From Paenibacillus psychroresistens (GTDB taxonomy: Bacteria > Bacillota > Bacilli > Paenibacillales > NBRC-103111): 64,000 nt of DNA. The first letter of the stretch is position 1; every line of letters begins with the position of its first letter. Both the position numbers and the translations under genes were made by a program. The DNA is taken from NCBI RefSeq assembly GCF_009728935.1, contig NZ_CP034235.1:2270001-2334000 (forward strand), written 5' to 3'. Below, piece by piece: positions 43,021-52,446 of this stretch. Under the pieces are notes generated by a model. It searched no databases and was not told where the DNA came from. It saw only the letters and a list, made by a program, of their open reading frames with translations.

Positions 43021-44568
43021 TTATGCTTCTAGGGAGGCTTGTTCATTCTGTTTCGGAATTGAAGGAGCAGTAGCTAGTACTTCCTTTTTCAGAAACCAAC
43101 AAAGGATACATACCACTAAGGCAACTCCGAAGGAAACCCAGTACAAATGCCTAAACGCATCTGCGAAAACAATTTTAATTTGTTCTGCCAAGCTTGGATC
43201 GATCCCTTTTGGAATGCCCCCTTGAGCCGCCTTCTTGAGAGCTTCCACACTATCTGCCGGAACCTCTGTCATTAATCCCCCAATACCTGAAGTGATTTTA
43301 GACGCTAACAGACTTCCAAAAATACTTAGGCCAACTGTCATGCCAATCGATTGAAATAGAGTAACAGATGATAAAGCGATCCCGCTTTGTTCCTTAGGTA
43401 CAGATTCCTGGATGATCAGATTATTGTTAAACATGATGCCAAATCCGAGACCGAGGATGAAGAAATAGCAAATGATTGCAATTATTTTAGTGTGAATATC
43501 GATGTTCGTCATCAGATAAAATCCAATAGCCGGCAGCAGCATAGATACGGCGAAAATATATTTGTAAGGAACTTTAGTAATCAGACGCCCGCTTATTACA
43601 CTTGCTAGAATAGCTCCGACCATCAGAGGCAAGCTTAAGTAACCAGACACAATCGGTGTTAATCCAATCACATTCTGAGCATAAAACGGAAAGGCAGCAA
43701 AAGCTCCCATAATACCTAACACCATCGTAAATACAATTAATGAAAGCACTACAAAAGTGCGATTCTTAAAAAGATCTAAGGGTAATATGGGTTCTTTGGC
43801 CTTGGATTCTACATATATAAACAAGCTTAGCAGCACTGCGCCTAATACCCAAAGACCAACTATTACAGAGGAATCCCATGCATAACCTTCATTTTGATGA
43901 AGCACGGGGGTAAGCAATAAAGCTAGAATGGATCCTACAAGCAGAAATGCGCCTGCCCAATCCACGCTGACTTTTTTATCTCTAATCGTTGATTCACGCA
44001 GCCCTGCAGATAGTACAAATGCAGCAACAATCCCCACAGGAATATTGACCCAGAAAATCCAGTGCCAAGAAATATGCTGTGTGAGATAACCACCAATTAA
44101 AGGTCCAAGCAGTTGTGGAATAAACATAAATGCACCGAATATACCTTGTGTCTTGGCTCGTTCTTCAACGGTAAAAGAATCGCCGAAGATGACCAGCGCT
44201 AATGGCAGAAGACCCCCTGCACCAATACCCTGAATACCTCGGCCAATTAATAGCACAGTCATAGAGGTAGAAAAGCCGCTGATAACGGACCCTGCAATAA
44301 AAAGGCCCATACTAATGACATAGATTCGTTTTCGCCCGTAGAGATCAGCCAATTTACCGAGAATTGGAATAAAGGAAGTCATAGCCAGCATATAGATTCC
44401 AGCAACCCAGCCATAAAGAGATAATCCGCCTAAGTCACGTACGATTGTCGGCATGGCAGTACTTACAACCGTTTCATCGAGCTCAGCAAAAATAATTCCA
44501 ATCATCAGGCCCGTAATAATTAATGCTTTATTATTCTTTTTATTATCGCTCATTTGCTCCACGCTCAT
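43021..44568 (-). CDS. MFS multidrug exporter, DHA2 (EmrB/QacA) family
   Basis: About 515 aa with 14 predicted membrane segments. Motif A appears as GKLADLYGRKRIYV, motif D1 as FAELDETVVSTAMPTIVRDLGG in the first helix, and motif C as GPLIGGYLTQHISWHWIFWVNIPVG. These are proton-driven drug exporters. The longer TTG start at 44598 is excluded because it overlaps the -10 box. ATG 44568 and ATG 44553 are both possible; neither has a strong ribosome site. It is co-transcribed with the TetR gene. Confidence 0.9.
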   Translation of the reverse strand: MSVEQMSDNKKNNKALIITGLMIGIIFAELDETVVSTAMPTIVRDLGGLSLYGWVAGIYMLAMTSFIPILGKLADLYGRKRIYVISMGLFIAGSVISGFSTSMTVLLIGRGIQGIGAGGLLPLALVIFGDSFTVEERAKTQGIFGAFMFIPQLLGPLIGGYLTQHISWHWIFWVNIPVGIVAAFVLSAGLRESTIRDKKVSVDWAGAFLLVGSILALLLTPVLHQNEGYAWDSSVIVGLWVLGAVLLSLFIYVESKAKEPILPLDLFKNRTFVVLSLIVFTMVLGIMGAFAAFPFYAQNVIGLTPIVSGYLSLPLMVGAILASVISGRLITKVPYKYIFAVSMLLPAIGFYLMTNIDIHTKIIAIICYFFILGLGFGIMFNNNLIIQESVPKEQSGIALSSVTLFQSIGMTVGLSIFGSLLASKITSGIGGLMTEVPADSVEALKKAAQGGIPKGIDPSLAEQIKIVFADAFRHLYWVSFGVALVVCILCWFLKKEVLATAPSIPKQNEQASLEA

Positions 44569-44589
44569 TCCATTTAGTTCAATAATCGA

Positions 44590-44618
44590 AGTATACAAAA
44601 TATGAAAGTTACTGTCAA
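44590..44618 (-). promoter_or_regulatory. Sigma-A promoter of the MFS-tetR operon
   Basis: Reading the minus strand, TTGACA (44618-44613), 17-nt spacer, TATACT (44595-44590). This is near consensus, so the operon should be strong unless repressed by TetR. It shows that translation begins downstream of 44583. Confidence 0.75.
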
Positions 44619-44657
44619 ATGATATTTAGTGTTATTTTATAAGGTGGAGTAAACAGC

Positions 44658-44710
44658 AAAAAACCGCTTCAGATGTACAGCTTTTCAGCTATAGGTCTGA
44701 TGCGGTTTTT
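44658..44710 (-). terminator. Rho-independent terminator after corA
   Basis: AAAAAACCGC-TCAGA pairs with TCTGA-GCGGTTTTT across a loop that contains a second small AGCTTTTCAGCT hairpin. A/T runs on both sides make it usable in either direction. Confidence 0.8.
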
Positions 44711-44721
44711 GGGAAAAACAC

Positions 44722-45657
44722 TCATAGCCAGTCTTTCTTACGGAAATACCAAAGCATACTTACTCCAAGAGCCAGCATACCGCCCATTACAATGTATTCT
44801 CCGCCTGGAAAATCACGTCCTGGAAGCTTTTCGAAGTTCATTCCATATAAGCCAGTAATAAAGGTTAAAGGCATGAATATAGTGGTAAGAGCTGTAAATA
44901 CACGCATGATTTCATTGGCACGATTGGCTAGACTGGATTGATAGGCTTCACGTAAGTTGGCCATCAAATCGCGATAGGTATCAAAGGTTTCGGTAATTTT
45001 CACCGCATTTTCATAAATATCGCCAAAATATTTTTGCAGCTGATCGTGAATTAGCTTTAAATCACGTTTGTGCAGAGTAGAAACTAGATCCTTTTGCGGA
45101 ACCAGTACCTTTTTTAACCATAAAATCTCACTGCGTAATCCAATAATCTCGTTCAAGTGTGATTTTTTGGTGTGCATTAAGATATCTTCTTCAAGCTTTT
45201 CGAGCTTGGTTTCAATTCGATCCCCAACGGAGAAGTAATTATCAATAACAAGGTCAACGATATGATATAAGAAACGATCCGGTGTGTTGACTTGTTCTTC
45301 TAAGAGTATCGGTTTTAGCGCGCGCATTTCATTGATCTTTTGTTTGGTGACGGTAATGATATAGTGTTTGCCCAGAAACATATTCAATGACCGCAAGAAG
45401 AATTCTTCGTCATCGAAACGAATGCTATTAATAACAATAAAATAATGACCGTCATAAATTTCAATTTTGGGACGTTGCTCTTCTTCGCTTAAGCAATCCT
45501 CCACAGCCAAATCATGCAGATGGAACAAAGGCTGCAGCTCTTCCAGATCATCTATAGTGGCATCAATCCAATAATAGCCGTTTGTCGGCTGTGTAAGAGT
45601 AAGGGAAACATCATCGATTAAAGAAAACTGGCCATGCTCAACTAAACGTATTTTCAT
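44722..45657 (-). CDS. corA: CorA family magnesium/cobalt transport protein
   Basis: 311 aa. The N-terminal cytoplasmic domain is followed by two C-terminal membrane helices. The GMN signature is intact (TGLYGMNFEKLPGRD near residue 270), the family's ion-selectivity loop; the last residues are the basic tail WYFRKKDWL. It mediates Mg2+ (and Co2+) uptake. A promoter at 45879-45851 would produce a leader of about 185 nt holding a strong hairpin, suggesting control after initiation. Confidence 0.92.
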   Translation of the reverse strand: MKIRLVEHGQFSLIDDVSLTLTQPTNGYYWIDATIDDLEELQPLFHLHDLAVEDCLSEEEQRPKIEIYDGHYFIVINSIRFDDEEFFLRSLNMFLGKHYIITVTKQKINEMRALKPILLEEQVNTPDRFLYHIVDLVIDNYFSVGDRIETKLEKLEEDILMHTKKSHLNEIIGLRSEILWLKKVLVPQKDLVSTLHKRDLKLIHDQLQKYFGDIYENAVKITETFDTYRDLMANLREAYQSSLANRANEIMRVFTALTTIFMPLTFITGLYGMNFEKLPGRDFPGGEYIVMGGMLALGVSMLWYFRKKDWL

Positions 45658-45695
45658 TTGTTTTCACTCCTCTTGGTTGATCAAGCTTTAAGAGC

Positions 45696-45756
45696 GAAAA
45701 CAGTCGATACGTTTCACGCAGGCACAAGTAGACAGGTGTGTGCACCGACTGTTTTC
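45696..45756 (-). promoter_or_regulatory. Structured 5' leader hairpin of corA
   Basis: On the corA transcript, GAAAACAGTCG (complement of 45756-45746) pairs perfectly with CGACTGTTTTC (45706-45696), enclosing a smaller GCACA/TGTGC helix. It begins about 40 nt before the start codon. I did not find the conserved M-box sequences (CACTGCCC, GACGCCAATGGGT), so it is listed as an unassigned structured leader. Confidence 0.55.
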
Positions 45757-45850
45757 AGGAAATATGCGGTTGGATTAAATATGTTTATTCCACTCGTTCG
45801 ATCTCCGTCCATACAGTTGCACCTCATTTTCTAGTCGGAATACTTTTTAT

Positions 45851-45879
45851 AGTATAACCTGCCGTTTGCCATTCATCAA
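45851..45879 (-). promoter_or_regulatory. Sigma-A promoter of corA
   Basis: Minus strand TTGATG (45879-45874), 17-nt spacer, TATACT (45856-45851). Confidence 0.65.
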
Positions 45880-45976
45880 GATACATCTTAGCATAAATTT
45901 TTATTCTTTGATTAGATCCAATAACATAAGTTTCAGAACAAAAAAGCTGGTTTTCATTCTAGGTACTTAAAAGGGG

Positions 45977-46004
45977 TGTACATTTTCAGAAAAGTAGGTA
46001 TAAT
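45977..46004 (+). promoter_or_regulatory. Probable promoter of the met operon
   Basis: TGTACA (45977), 16-nt spacer, TATAAT (45999). The -35 is weak. It lies about 45 nt before the SAM riboswitch. Confidence 0.5.
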
Positions 46005-46050
46005 AGTGAGTAATAAGCTTAGGTAAAACAAATTAAATAGTATTGAATTT

Positions 46051-46168
46051 CTTATCTAGAGTAGGTGGAGGGACTAGCCCGATGACACCCGGCAACCGAC
46101 AAATCTTGGAAACAAGGTATGAACGGTGCTAATTCTTGCAGGAGCCATGCAGCTTCTGAGAGATGAGA
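46051..46168 (+). promoter_or_regulatory. SAM-I riboswitch (S-box)
   Basis: The conserved S-box core is plain: GAGTAGGTGGAGGGACTAGC (46059-46078), GATGACACCCGGCAACC, GGTGCTAATTC and the closing GAGAGATGAG. It senses S-adenosylmethionine. GAGAAAGG at 46165-46172 can pair with CCTTTCTC at 46193-46200 to form an antiterminator that competes with the following terminator hairpin; SAM binding would favour termination. Confidence 0.95.
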
Positions 46169-46190
46169 AAGGACATTGTTATATTTCTAT

Positions 46191-46220
46191 GGCCTTTCTC
46201 TCTTTGAGAAAGGTCTTTTT
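46191..46220 (+). terminator. Riboswitch-controlled intrinsic terminator
   Basis: GGCCTTTCTC pairs with GAGAAAGGTC across a 5-nt loop, followed by TTTTT. It is the expression platform of the SAM riboswitch before metA. Confidence 0.88.
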
Positions 46221-46250
46221 CGTTATAATCACACAAAGGAGTGAGTCAGA

Positions 46251-47162
46251 ATGCCTATTAAGATACCCGACCATTTACCCGCCAAAGAAATATTAAATCA
46301 AGAGAATGTATTCGTAATGGATGAAAGTGAAGCTTTTCTTCAAGACATCCGCCCATTGCGAATCATTATTCTTAATTTAATGCCGACTAAAGAAACGACT
46401 GAAACTCAAATTCTGCGGCTGTTGGCAAATTCACCGCTTCAAGTGGAGTTTGTGTTATTGCATCCCAAAACACATATTTCAAAAAATACTTCCGCTGAGC
46501 ATTTGGAAACCTTCTATAAGACATTTGATGACATTAAACATGAGAATTTTGATGGCATGATTATAACCGGTGCACCCGTAGAACAAATGGAGTTTAGAGA
46601 TGTGACCTACTGGGAAGAGCTTCAACAAATCATGGACTGGAGCAAGAAGCGTGTTACTTCAACACTTCATATATGTTGGGGCGCTCAAGCGGGGCTGTAT
46701 CATCATTTTGATATTCCTAAGTTTTCTTTGGATGAAAAAATGTTTGGTGTCTTCCCTCATACAATTAACCAGAAAAATGTAAAGCTGCTCAGAGGCTTTG
46801 ATGAAGTGTTCCATGTGCCGCAATCTCGCCATACAGAAGTGCGACGCGAAGACATCGCAGGTCGCGATGATATTGAAATCTTATCTGAATCCGCAGAAGC
46901 GGGCGTTTATATTGCAGCTACTAAGGACGGCAGGCAAATTTTTGTTACAGGCCATTCGGAGTACGATCCATTAACGTTGAAATGGGAATATGACCGAGAT
47001 GCCAGTAAAGGACTTGATGTGGCAATCCCACGGAACTATTATCCCAATGATGATCCAACGCAAACACCTGTCTCATCATGGCGCGCTCATGCTAATCTGC
47101 TTTTTTCCAACTGGCTCAATTATTACGTATATCAAAAAACACCATTCGATTGGAATATATAA
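46251..47162 (+). CDS. metA: Homoserine O-acetyltransferase (MetA/MetAA)
   Basis: 303 aa. The catalytic Cys142 is in [10 protein letters not shown], and the His/Glu pair is in TGHSEYDP (about 235/237). Residue 111 is Glu (GAPVEQMEF); in this fold Glu111 goes with acetyl-CoA use while Gly111 gives succinyl-CoA use, so the product should be O-acetylhomoserine. It acts in the cytoplasm at the first committed methionine step. It is the first gene of a SAM-riboswitch-controlled operon with metI and metC. Confidence 0.95.
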   Translation: MPIKIPDHLPAKEILNQENVFVMDESEAFLQDIRPLRIIILNLMPTKETTETQILRLLANSPLQVEFVLLHPKTHISKNTSAEHLETFYKTFDDIKHENFDGMIITGAPVEQMEFRDVTYWEELQQIMDWSKKRVTSTLHICWGAQAGLYHHFDIPKFSLDEKMFGVFPHTINQKNVKLLRGFDEVFHVPQSRHTEVRREDIAGRDDIEILSESAEAGVYIAATKDGRQIFVTGHSEYDPLTLKWEYDRDASKGLDVAIPRNYYPNDDPTQTPVSSWRAHANLLFSNWLNYYVYQKTPFDWNI

Positions 47163-47195
47163 TTTAGCTTCATTATGAGAGGAGTTCATCTTAAT

Positions 47196-48350
47196 ATGAA
47201 CATAGAAAGCCGTTTAGCCCAAATTGGATCCATCTCTGAGCCGGTAACTGGCGCAGTTAGCTTTCCGATCTACCAATCAACCGCATTTCGCCATCCACGT
47301 TTAGGACAAAGCACTGGTTTTGATTATGCGCGGACGAAGAGTCCAACAAGATCAGTACTAGAACAAGCCATTGCCGATTTAGAGAGCGGAGATGCCGGTT
47401 TTGCTAGCAGCTCAGGCATGGCTTCCTTACAAACGATTTTTGCGCTTTTTAGTCAAGGCGATCACTTATTGGTTTCGCTTGATTTGTACGGAGGGACTTA
47501 CCGTTTGCTCGAGAAAGTAATGTCTAGATTTGGGGTTACTGCCTCCTATGTAGATACGAATGATTTAGATGGCTTGGAATCCAAGCGCCAATCCAACACC
47601 AAGGCTGTATTGATTGAGACTCCAACTAATCCTTTAATGATGATTACAGATATTGCCAAGGTTTGTACTTGGGCGAAGCATCATAACCTCATTACTATAG
47701 TAGACAATACTTTATTAACTCCATTCTTCCAAAGGCCGCTTGAGCTTGGCGCGGATATTGTTATTCACAGCGCGACCAAATATCTAGGTGGACATAATGA
47801 TGTACTTGCTGGATTAATCGTTTCGAAAGGCAAAGAGCTCTCCGAGCAAATTGCATTTCTACATAATACAATGGGTGCTGTACTTGGACCACAGGATAGC
47901 TGGTTAATGATGAGAGGGATGAAAACCTTAGCACTTCGCATGGAAAGACATCAACATAATGCTACTCGGATGGCAGCTTTCTTGGATGCTCATCCTATGG
48001 TGGAGCAAGTTTATTATCCTGGTCTAGAAAGTCATCCTAATTATGAAGTGCAGCAGCGTCAATCATCAGGCAACACAGGGATTCTCTCTTTTAAAATGAA
48101 GGATGCTCGCACGATAGAGCCTATTCTGCGCAGTATTCGGTTGATAGCTTTTGCAGAAAGCTTAGGTGGAGTGGAATCGTTAATGACTTATCCAGCTGTT
48201 CAAACACATGCAGATATTCCAGAAGAAATTCGTCGTCAAATTGGCGTGGATGATCGTTTGCTGCGGTTTTCAGTGGGGATTGAGCATATTGATGATATCA
48301 TTGCCGATCTAAGCAATGCTTTTGAAATTGCAAGTAATGAGTTGAATTAA
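47196..48350 (+). CDS. metI: Cystathionine gamma-synthase / O-acetylhomoserine thiolyase
   Basis: 384 aa from ATG 47196, 11 nt after GAGAGGAG. Cys/Met metabolism PLP-enzyme family: YQSTAFRHP, YARTKSPTR, SSGMASLQ, DLYGGTYRL, VDNTLLTPFFQRPLELGADI and the PLP lysine in HSATKYLGGHND. In Bacillales metI, the enzyme condenses O-acetylhomoserine with cysteine (or sulfide). Order and SAM riboswitch match the Bacillus metI-metC arrangement, so this is preferred over MccB. It lies 33 nt after metA. Confidence 0.88.
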   Translation: MNIESRLAQIGSISEPVTGAVSFPIYQSTAFRHPRLGQSTGFDYARTKSPTRSVLEQAIADLESGDAGFASSSGMASLQTIFALFSQGDHLLVSLDLYGGTYRLLEKVMSRFGVTASYVDTNDLDGLESKRQSNTKAVLIETPTNPLMMITDIAKVCTWAKHHNLITIVDNTLLTPFFQRPLELGADIVIHSATKYLGGHNDVLAGLIVSKGKELSEQIAFLHNTMGAVLGPQDSWLMMRGMKTLALRMERHQHNATRMAAFLDAHPMVEQVYYPGLESHPNYEVQQRQSSGNTGILSFKMKDARTIEPILRSIRLIAFAESLGGVESLMTYPAVQTHADIPEEIRRQIGVDDRLLRFSVGIEHIDDIIADLSNAFEIASNELN

Positions 48351-48371
48351 TGATTACGGAGGTTTTCTCAA

Positions 48372-49544
48372 ATGGGAGATAATCAAGAAAAAAAGCTGTC
48401 ACCGCAAACTAATTTCGCCACTAGGCTTATCCATTTTGGGGCAGAAATTGACACGCATACTGGAGCCTCTAGTGTTCCATTATACCAAGCGTCAACTTTT
48501 CATCATTATTCATTGGATAATCCACCAGAATATGATTACACACGTTCGGGAAATCCAACACGACAAGCCTTAGAGGACTATATCGCGATGCTGGAAGGCG
48601 GGACAAGAGGATTCGCATTTTCCTCTGGCATGACGGCGATTTCAGCTGCTTTTATGCTGCTTTCAGCAGGTGATCATGTCATTTGTACAGAGGATGTATA
48701 TGGCGGTACTTATCGTTTATTGAGTACCATTATGAGTCGGATGAATATCGAAACGACCTTTGTGGATATGACTCAAATCGAAGCCGTCAAAGCAGCGTGG
48801 AAGCCGAATACGAAAGCTGTTTTCGTGGAAACACCCTCTAATCCTACTTTGAAAATAACTGATATCAGAGAATTGACAGACTGGGCTAAGGAATTTGGTT
48901 TGTTAACAATGCTGGATAATACTTTTATGACGCCCTATCACCAAAGACCGATTGAGCTGGGGATAGATATTGTCTTGCATAGCGCAACCAAATTCCTCGG
49001 TGGGCACAGTGATTTACTTGCTGGACTTGCTGTGGTTAATAGTGATAGTTTAGGGGTTCGGTTAAAACAAATTCAGAACGGACTAGGCAATGTATTAGGT
49101 GTGCAAGACAGCTGGCTATTGATTCGCGGTATGAAAACGTTGCAAGCAAGAATGGAATTTTCCGAAAAAAGTGCACGAGTTCTAGCTGAATGGTTAGATA
49201 AACATCCTGCTATTACACAGGTTTTTTATCCGGGCTTACCGAATCATCCGGGCAGAGCCATTCATGAAAAGCAATCGCTTGGATATGGAGCTGTGGTTTC
49301 CTTCGATACGGGCTCGGAAGAAAACGCGAAGCGGGTATTAGCACGTGTGAAAATTCCTCTAGTTGCAGTAAGCTTAGGGGCAGTTGAAAGCATATTGTCC
49401 TATCCAGCTATGATGTCGCATGCTGCAATGCCACGTGAAGTGAGACATCAAAGGGGCATAACAGATGGCTTGCTGCGCTATTCTGTAGGACTGGAGCATA
49501 TCGATGATATTCTAGCAGATTTAGCCCAAGCTTTTGAAAAATAG
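48372..49544 (+). CDS. metC: Cystathionine beta-lyase
   Basis: 390 aa, the same PLP family as its upstream neighbour, with which it shares clear similarity: YTRSGNPTRQALE, SSGMTAIS, EDVYGGTYRLL, LDNTFMTPYHQRPIELG and HSATKFLGGHSD with the PLP lysine. It cleaves cystathionine to homocysteine, pyruvate and ammonia. ATG 48372 follows GGAGG. Being the last gene of the met operon, it comes under the SAM riboswitch. No convincing terminator was found downstream. Confidence 0.9.
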   Translation: MGDNQEKKLSPQTNFATRLIHFGAEIDTHTGASSVPLYQASTFHHYSLDNPPEYDYTRSGNPTRQALEDYIAMLEGGTRGFAFSSGMTAISAAFMLLSAGDHVICTEDVYGGTYRLLSTIMSRMNIETTFVDMTQIEAVKAAWKPNTKAVFVETPSNPTLKITDIRELTDWAKEFGLLTMLDNTFMTPYHQRPIELGIDIVLHSATKFLGGHSDLLAGLAVVNSDSLGVRLKQIQNGLGNVLGVQDSWLLIRGMKTLQARMEFSEKSARVLAEWLDKHPAITQVFYPGLPNHPGRAIHEKQSLGYGAVVSFDTGSEENAKRVLARVKIPLVAVSLGAVESILSYPAMMSHAAMPREVRHQRGITDGLLRYSVGLEHIDDILADLAQAFEK

Positions 49545-49694
49545 TACTAAAGGACTATAAACGCTTATTATATGCGGGTATATTCGCTAAAATTCGACTT
49601 CTTTTTGCTGATTAGATGTGATAAAATACCATTAGCTTTTGTTAACTTTACCCAAAGCTCATAGGTTATTTACAAACACAGCAGGAGGAGAGCG

Positions 49695-51062
49695 ATGAGG
49701 TATTCTATGGCCGCTAGATGGGAAAAACGTATTAAATTGCTTTGGTCATTGCCTTTTCCAAATCGAGCCTTGAGGTTTTTTCCTCCTGAATTTATTATAC
49801 GAGATCCACTTTTATCATTGGTTCACGCGTATCGTCGTAAAGGTCTCCATTATGCAGTCATTGTGATTCATATGGATGATTTTCAGAATATCTTAGCCAA
49901 AATTCCTTATTCACTCGCTCAAAAGCTTTTGCAGCAATTGAAATATGAGTTTATAGATGTATTAAAGAGAAGTTTTAATGAGAGTCTGATATTGGGTGTT
50001 AAGCAATTCAATCCAGATGACTTTACCGTAATCTTAAAAGTAGATAAAGATTGGACTTACGAAGATCTTCACCAAAAAGAAGTATGCTTTCGCAAAGATG
50101 TGGAACTAAACTTAAACCATTTCATGGAGCAGCAACTATATGGTCGATTAAAGTTTCAATCGGGTAGTATGATTGTGGGTCAGAGTACTGAACATACAGA
50201 AGCTGCCTTACAAGCAGCTTATTATTATGCGCTTTGCGTAGCCACAGATCGACTTCCTGCTCATTTCGCACCGTATCGGCTAAGGCTTCAAGAAATCATT
50301 AAAGATAAAGCGATTTATGTGCTGACACAGCCCATTATGTGCTTAGATACGGGTGAAATTTTTGGCTGGGAGGTCTTAACTCGAGGCCCGCAGCATTCTC
50401 CTTTTCATACTCCTACAGAGTTATTTGAATTTGCGCATCAAGCAGATTTACTTCAGGAGCTAGAATATCTTGTATTAGAGAAAGCATTTTTGGAGATATC
50501 TAGTCGCAGTATAACTGAGCAAGTATTCATTAATATTACGCCTATTTCATTGATGCAGCCTACATTATTGGTTCATGTCTTAAATTGTTTACAGCAGTAT
50601 CCTAAGATCCTAGCGACACAAATCATATTTGAAATAACAGAGCGGCATTCGATACGTGATTATGAACAGATGGGTACGATCCTGCGAAATTATAGAAGCC
50701 ATGGATTTAGGTTTGCTGTGGATGATGCTGGAGCGGGATATTCGAGCCTGCAGTCCATTTCTGAGCTTATACCGGATATGATCAAAATTGATAAATCAGT
50801 GATTCAGAATATAGATCAAGTTGCAGTCAAACAATCTCTACTTCGCGCTTTGTTATTTTTTGCAGCAGATATTAAATGTCAGGTGATTGCAGAAGGCATA
50901 GAACGTGAAGAAGAAGCGAATATTTTATTCGATCATCAGGTCAAAATGGGTCAGGGTTATTATTTTGCCAAGCCAGAACGGATGCAATTTGATTATGCTC
51001 GCACTCACGTCCCGCACTTGAAAGAAAAGATCATGCAAATGCGTGCCGCTTACAATATTTGA
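49695..51062 (+). CDS. EAL domain protein with degenerate GGDEF-like N-terminus (c-di-GMP phosphodiesterase)
   Basis: 455 aa. Residues about 40-200 are a GGDEF-like domain without the GGDEF motif, so no cyclase activity is expected. Residues about 210-445 are an EAL domain. The first motif reads EVLTR instead of EALLR but keeps the Glu; the remaining catalytic set is present (INITP Asn, FEITER Glu, VDDAGAGYSS Asp pair, IKIDKS Lys, AEGIE Glu, MGQGYYFAKP Gln). It should be able to hydrolyse c-di-GMP. No transmembrane segment was seen. AGGAGG precedes the ATG and a strong terminator follows. Confidence 0.88.
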   Translation: MRYSMAARWEKRIKLLWSLPFPNRALRFFPPEFIIRDPLLSLVHAYRRKGLHYAVIVIHMDDFQNILAKIPYSLAQKLLQQLKYEFIDVLKRSFNESLILGVKQFNPDDFTVILKVDKDWTYEDLHQKEVCFRKDVELNLNHFMEQQLYGRLKFQSGSMIVGQSTEHTEAALQAAYYYALCVATDRLPAHFAPYRLRLQEIIKDKAIYVLTQPIMCLDTGEIFGWEVLTRGPQHSPFHTPTELFEFAHQADLLQELEYLVLEKAFLEISSRSITEQVFINITPISLMQPTLLVHVLNCLQQYPKILATQIIFEITERHSIRDYEQMGTILRNYRSHGFRFAVDDAGAGYSSLQSISELIPDMIKIDKSVIQNIDQVAVKQSLLRALLFFAADIKCQVIAEGIEREEEANILFDHQVKMGQGYYFAKPERMQFDYARTHVPHLKEKIMQMRAAYNI

Positions 51063-51065
51063 GCT

Positions 51066-51105
51066 AACCCTTTTGATCCTTTCGAGATCAAAAGGGTTGT
51101 TTTTC
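51066..51105 (+). terminator. Rho-independent terminator after the EAL gene
   Basis: AACCCTTTTGATC pairs perfectly (13 bp) with GATCAAAAGGGTT across a 7-nt loop, followed by GTTTTTC. Confidence 0.9.
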
Positions 51106-51171
51106 AGAATGACTAATGCACCGTATGTATGGTACGATAAGAGATAGATAAAGATGATTGGAGTGATTGTA

Positions 51172-52305
51172 TTGCTAGCTATTGACCATATATTGAAGAA
51201 ATCCTTAGCGGGAGAAAGAATGAATGTTGAAGAATGTATCGCTTTATTCGAATCGGATGAGGTTGAAAAGATTGGTGATACAGCCAATAAAATCATGCTT
51301 AAATGGCATCCTGATCCTGTAACAACCTTCGTAATTGGACGGAATATCAACTACACGAACATTTGTGATGTTTATTGCAAATTTTGTGCTTTTTATCGTG
51401 CACCAGGCTCTAAAGAGGGTTATGTATTACCAGACGAGTTAATTTTTCAAAAAATACAAGAAACACTTGATGTAGGTGGTACTGAGATTCTGATGCAAGG
51501 CGGAGTAAATCCAGATTTACCTTTTTCCTATTATACCGACCTGCTTCGTGAAATCAAAAAACGTTTTAATGTTCAAATGCATTCATTATCTCCGGCTGAA
51601 ATTATGAAAATCAAGGAAAACTCCGGTGGCATGTCTTTAGAAGAAGTGCTGAGTGAACTGCATGCTGCTGGGCTGGACTCGTTGCCAGGTGGCGGAGCAG
51701 AAATTCTCGATGACCGCACCCGTAGACGGATCAGCCGTTTGAAGGGGAGCTGGCGCGATTGGATGGATGTTATGCAAACAGGCCACAAGCTAGGCATGCA
51801 TTCAACAGGAACTATGGTTATTGGTTTAGGAGAATCGTACGAAGAGAGAGCCCTTCATTTTGAACGTATTCGTACGGCCCAGGATGAATGTGTCGAGCGC
51901 AAATATAATTCACCAGGGTTTCTAGCCTTTATTCCTTGGACATTCCAACCTGACAATACGAATATGAAAGGTGTTAAGGTTACAGCAGAAGAGTACCTTA
52001 AGACTCTAGCAATCAGTCGGATTATGCTTGATAATATTCCGAATTTTCAATCCTCATGGGTAACCATGGGACCAGACGTCGGTAAATTATCACTTGAATA
52101 TGGCTGCAATGATTTTGGGAGTACAATGATGGAAGAGAACGTCGTATCTGCAGCTGGAACAACTCATAAAGTAAACATTGAACTCATTCTACAATTGATT
52201 CGCGAAGCCGGGAAAATCCCAGCTCAGCGTAATACTAAATATGAGATTCTCCGTACATTTGAAGCGAATGATAAGGTTGCTAAAGATTTCATCCTACAGA
52301 ATTAA
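51172..52305 (+). CDS. mqnC: Cyclic dehypoxanthinyl futalosine synthase
   Basis: 377 aa from TTG 51172, 8 nt after GGAG. Radical SAM enzyme with the CxxxCxxC cluster motif in CDVYCKFCAFYRAPGS, then EILMQGGVNPDLP and the late GPDVGKLSLEYGCNDFGSTMMEENV typical of MqnC. It cyclises dehypoxanthine futalosine in the alternative menaquinone pathway found in many Paenibacillus. The other mqn genes are not in this window. It is followed by a terminator. Confidence 0.92.
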   Translation: MLAIDHILKKSLAGERMNVEECIALFESDEVEKIGDTANKIMLKWHPDPVTTFVIGRNINYTNICDVYCKFCAFYRAPGSKEGYVLPDELIFQKIQETLDVGGTEILMQGGVNPDLPFSYYTDLLREIKKRFNVQMHSLSPAEIMKIKENSGGMSLEEVLSELHAAGLDSLPGGGAEILDDRTRRRISRLKGSWRDWMDVMQTGHKLGMHSTGTMVIGLGESYEERALHFERIRTAQDECVERKYNSPGFLAFIPWTFQPDNTNMKGVKVTAEEYLKTLAISRIMLDNIPNFQSSWVTMGPDVGKLSLEYGCNDFGSTMMEENVVSAAGTTHKVNIELILQLIREAGKIPAQRNTKYEILRTFEANDKVAKDFILQN

Positions 52306-52328
52306 ACGTTATAAAGTGATTAAATGAA

Positions 52329-52356
52329 ATCGGGAAGCTATTTCCCGGTTTTTTTT
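52329..52356 (+). terminator. Rho-independent terminator after mqnC
   Basis: ATCGGGAA pairs with TTTCCCGGT across a GCTA loop, followed by a run of eight T residues. Confidence 0.88.
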
Positions 52357-52446
52357 AATGCTTTCTACATAATTTGCACTCGGTGCTGCAACAAATTTGC
52401 CTTTCCATTCGTTATGTTATTTTATAAATCTATTTGGAGGTCAGGT

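Noticed and set aside
45657..45856. M-box (ykoK) magnesium riboswitch before corA
   Set aside because: The conserved M-box blocks were not found; kept only as an unassigned structured leader.
52324..52446. N-terminal extension of the 67-aa ORF
   Set aside because: It would start inside the mqnC terminator hairpin, while ATG 52447 has a strong ribosome site.
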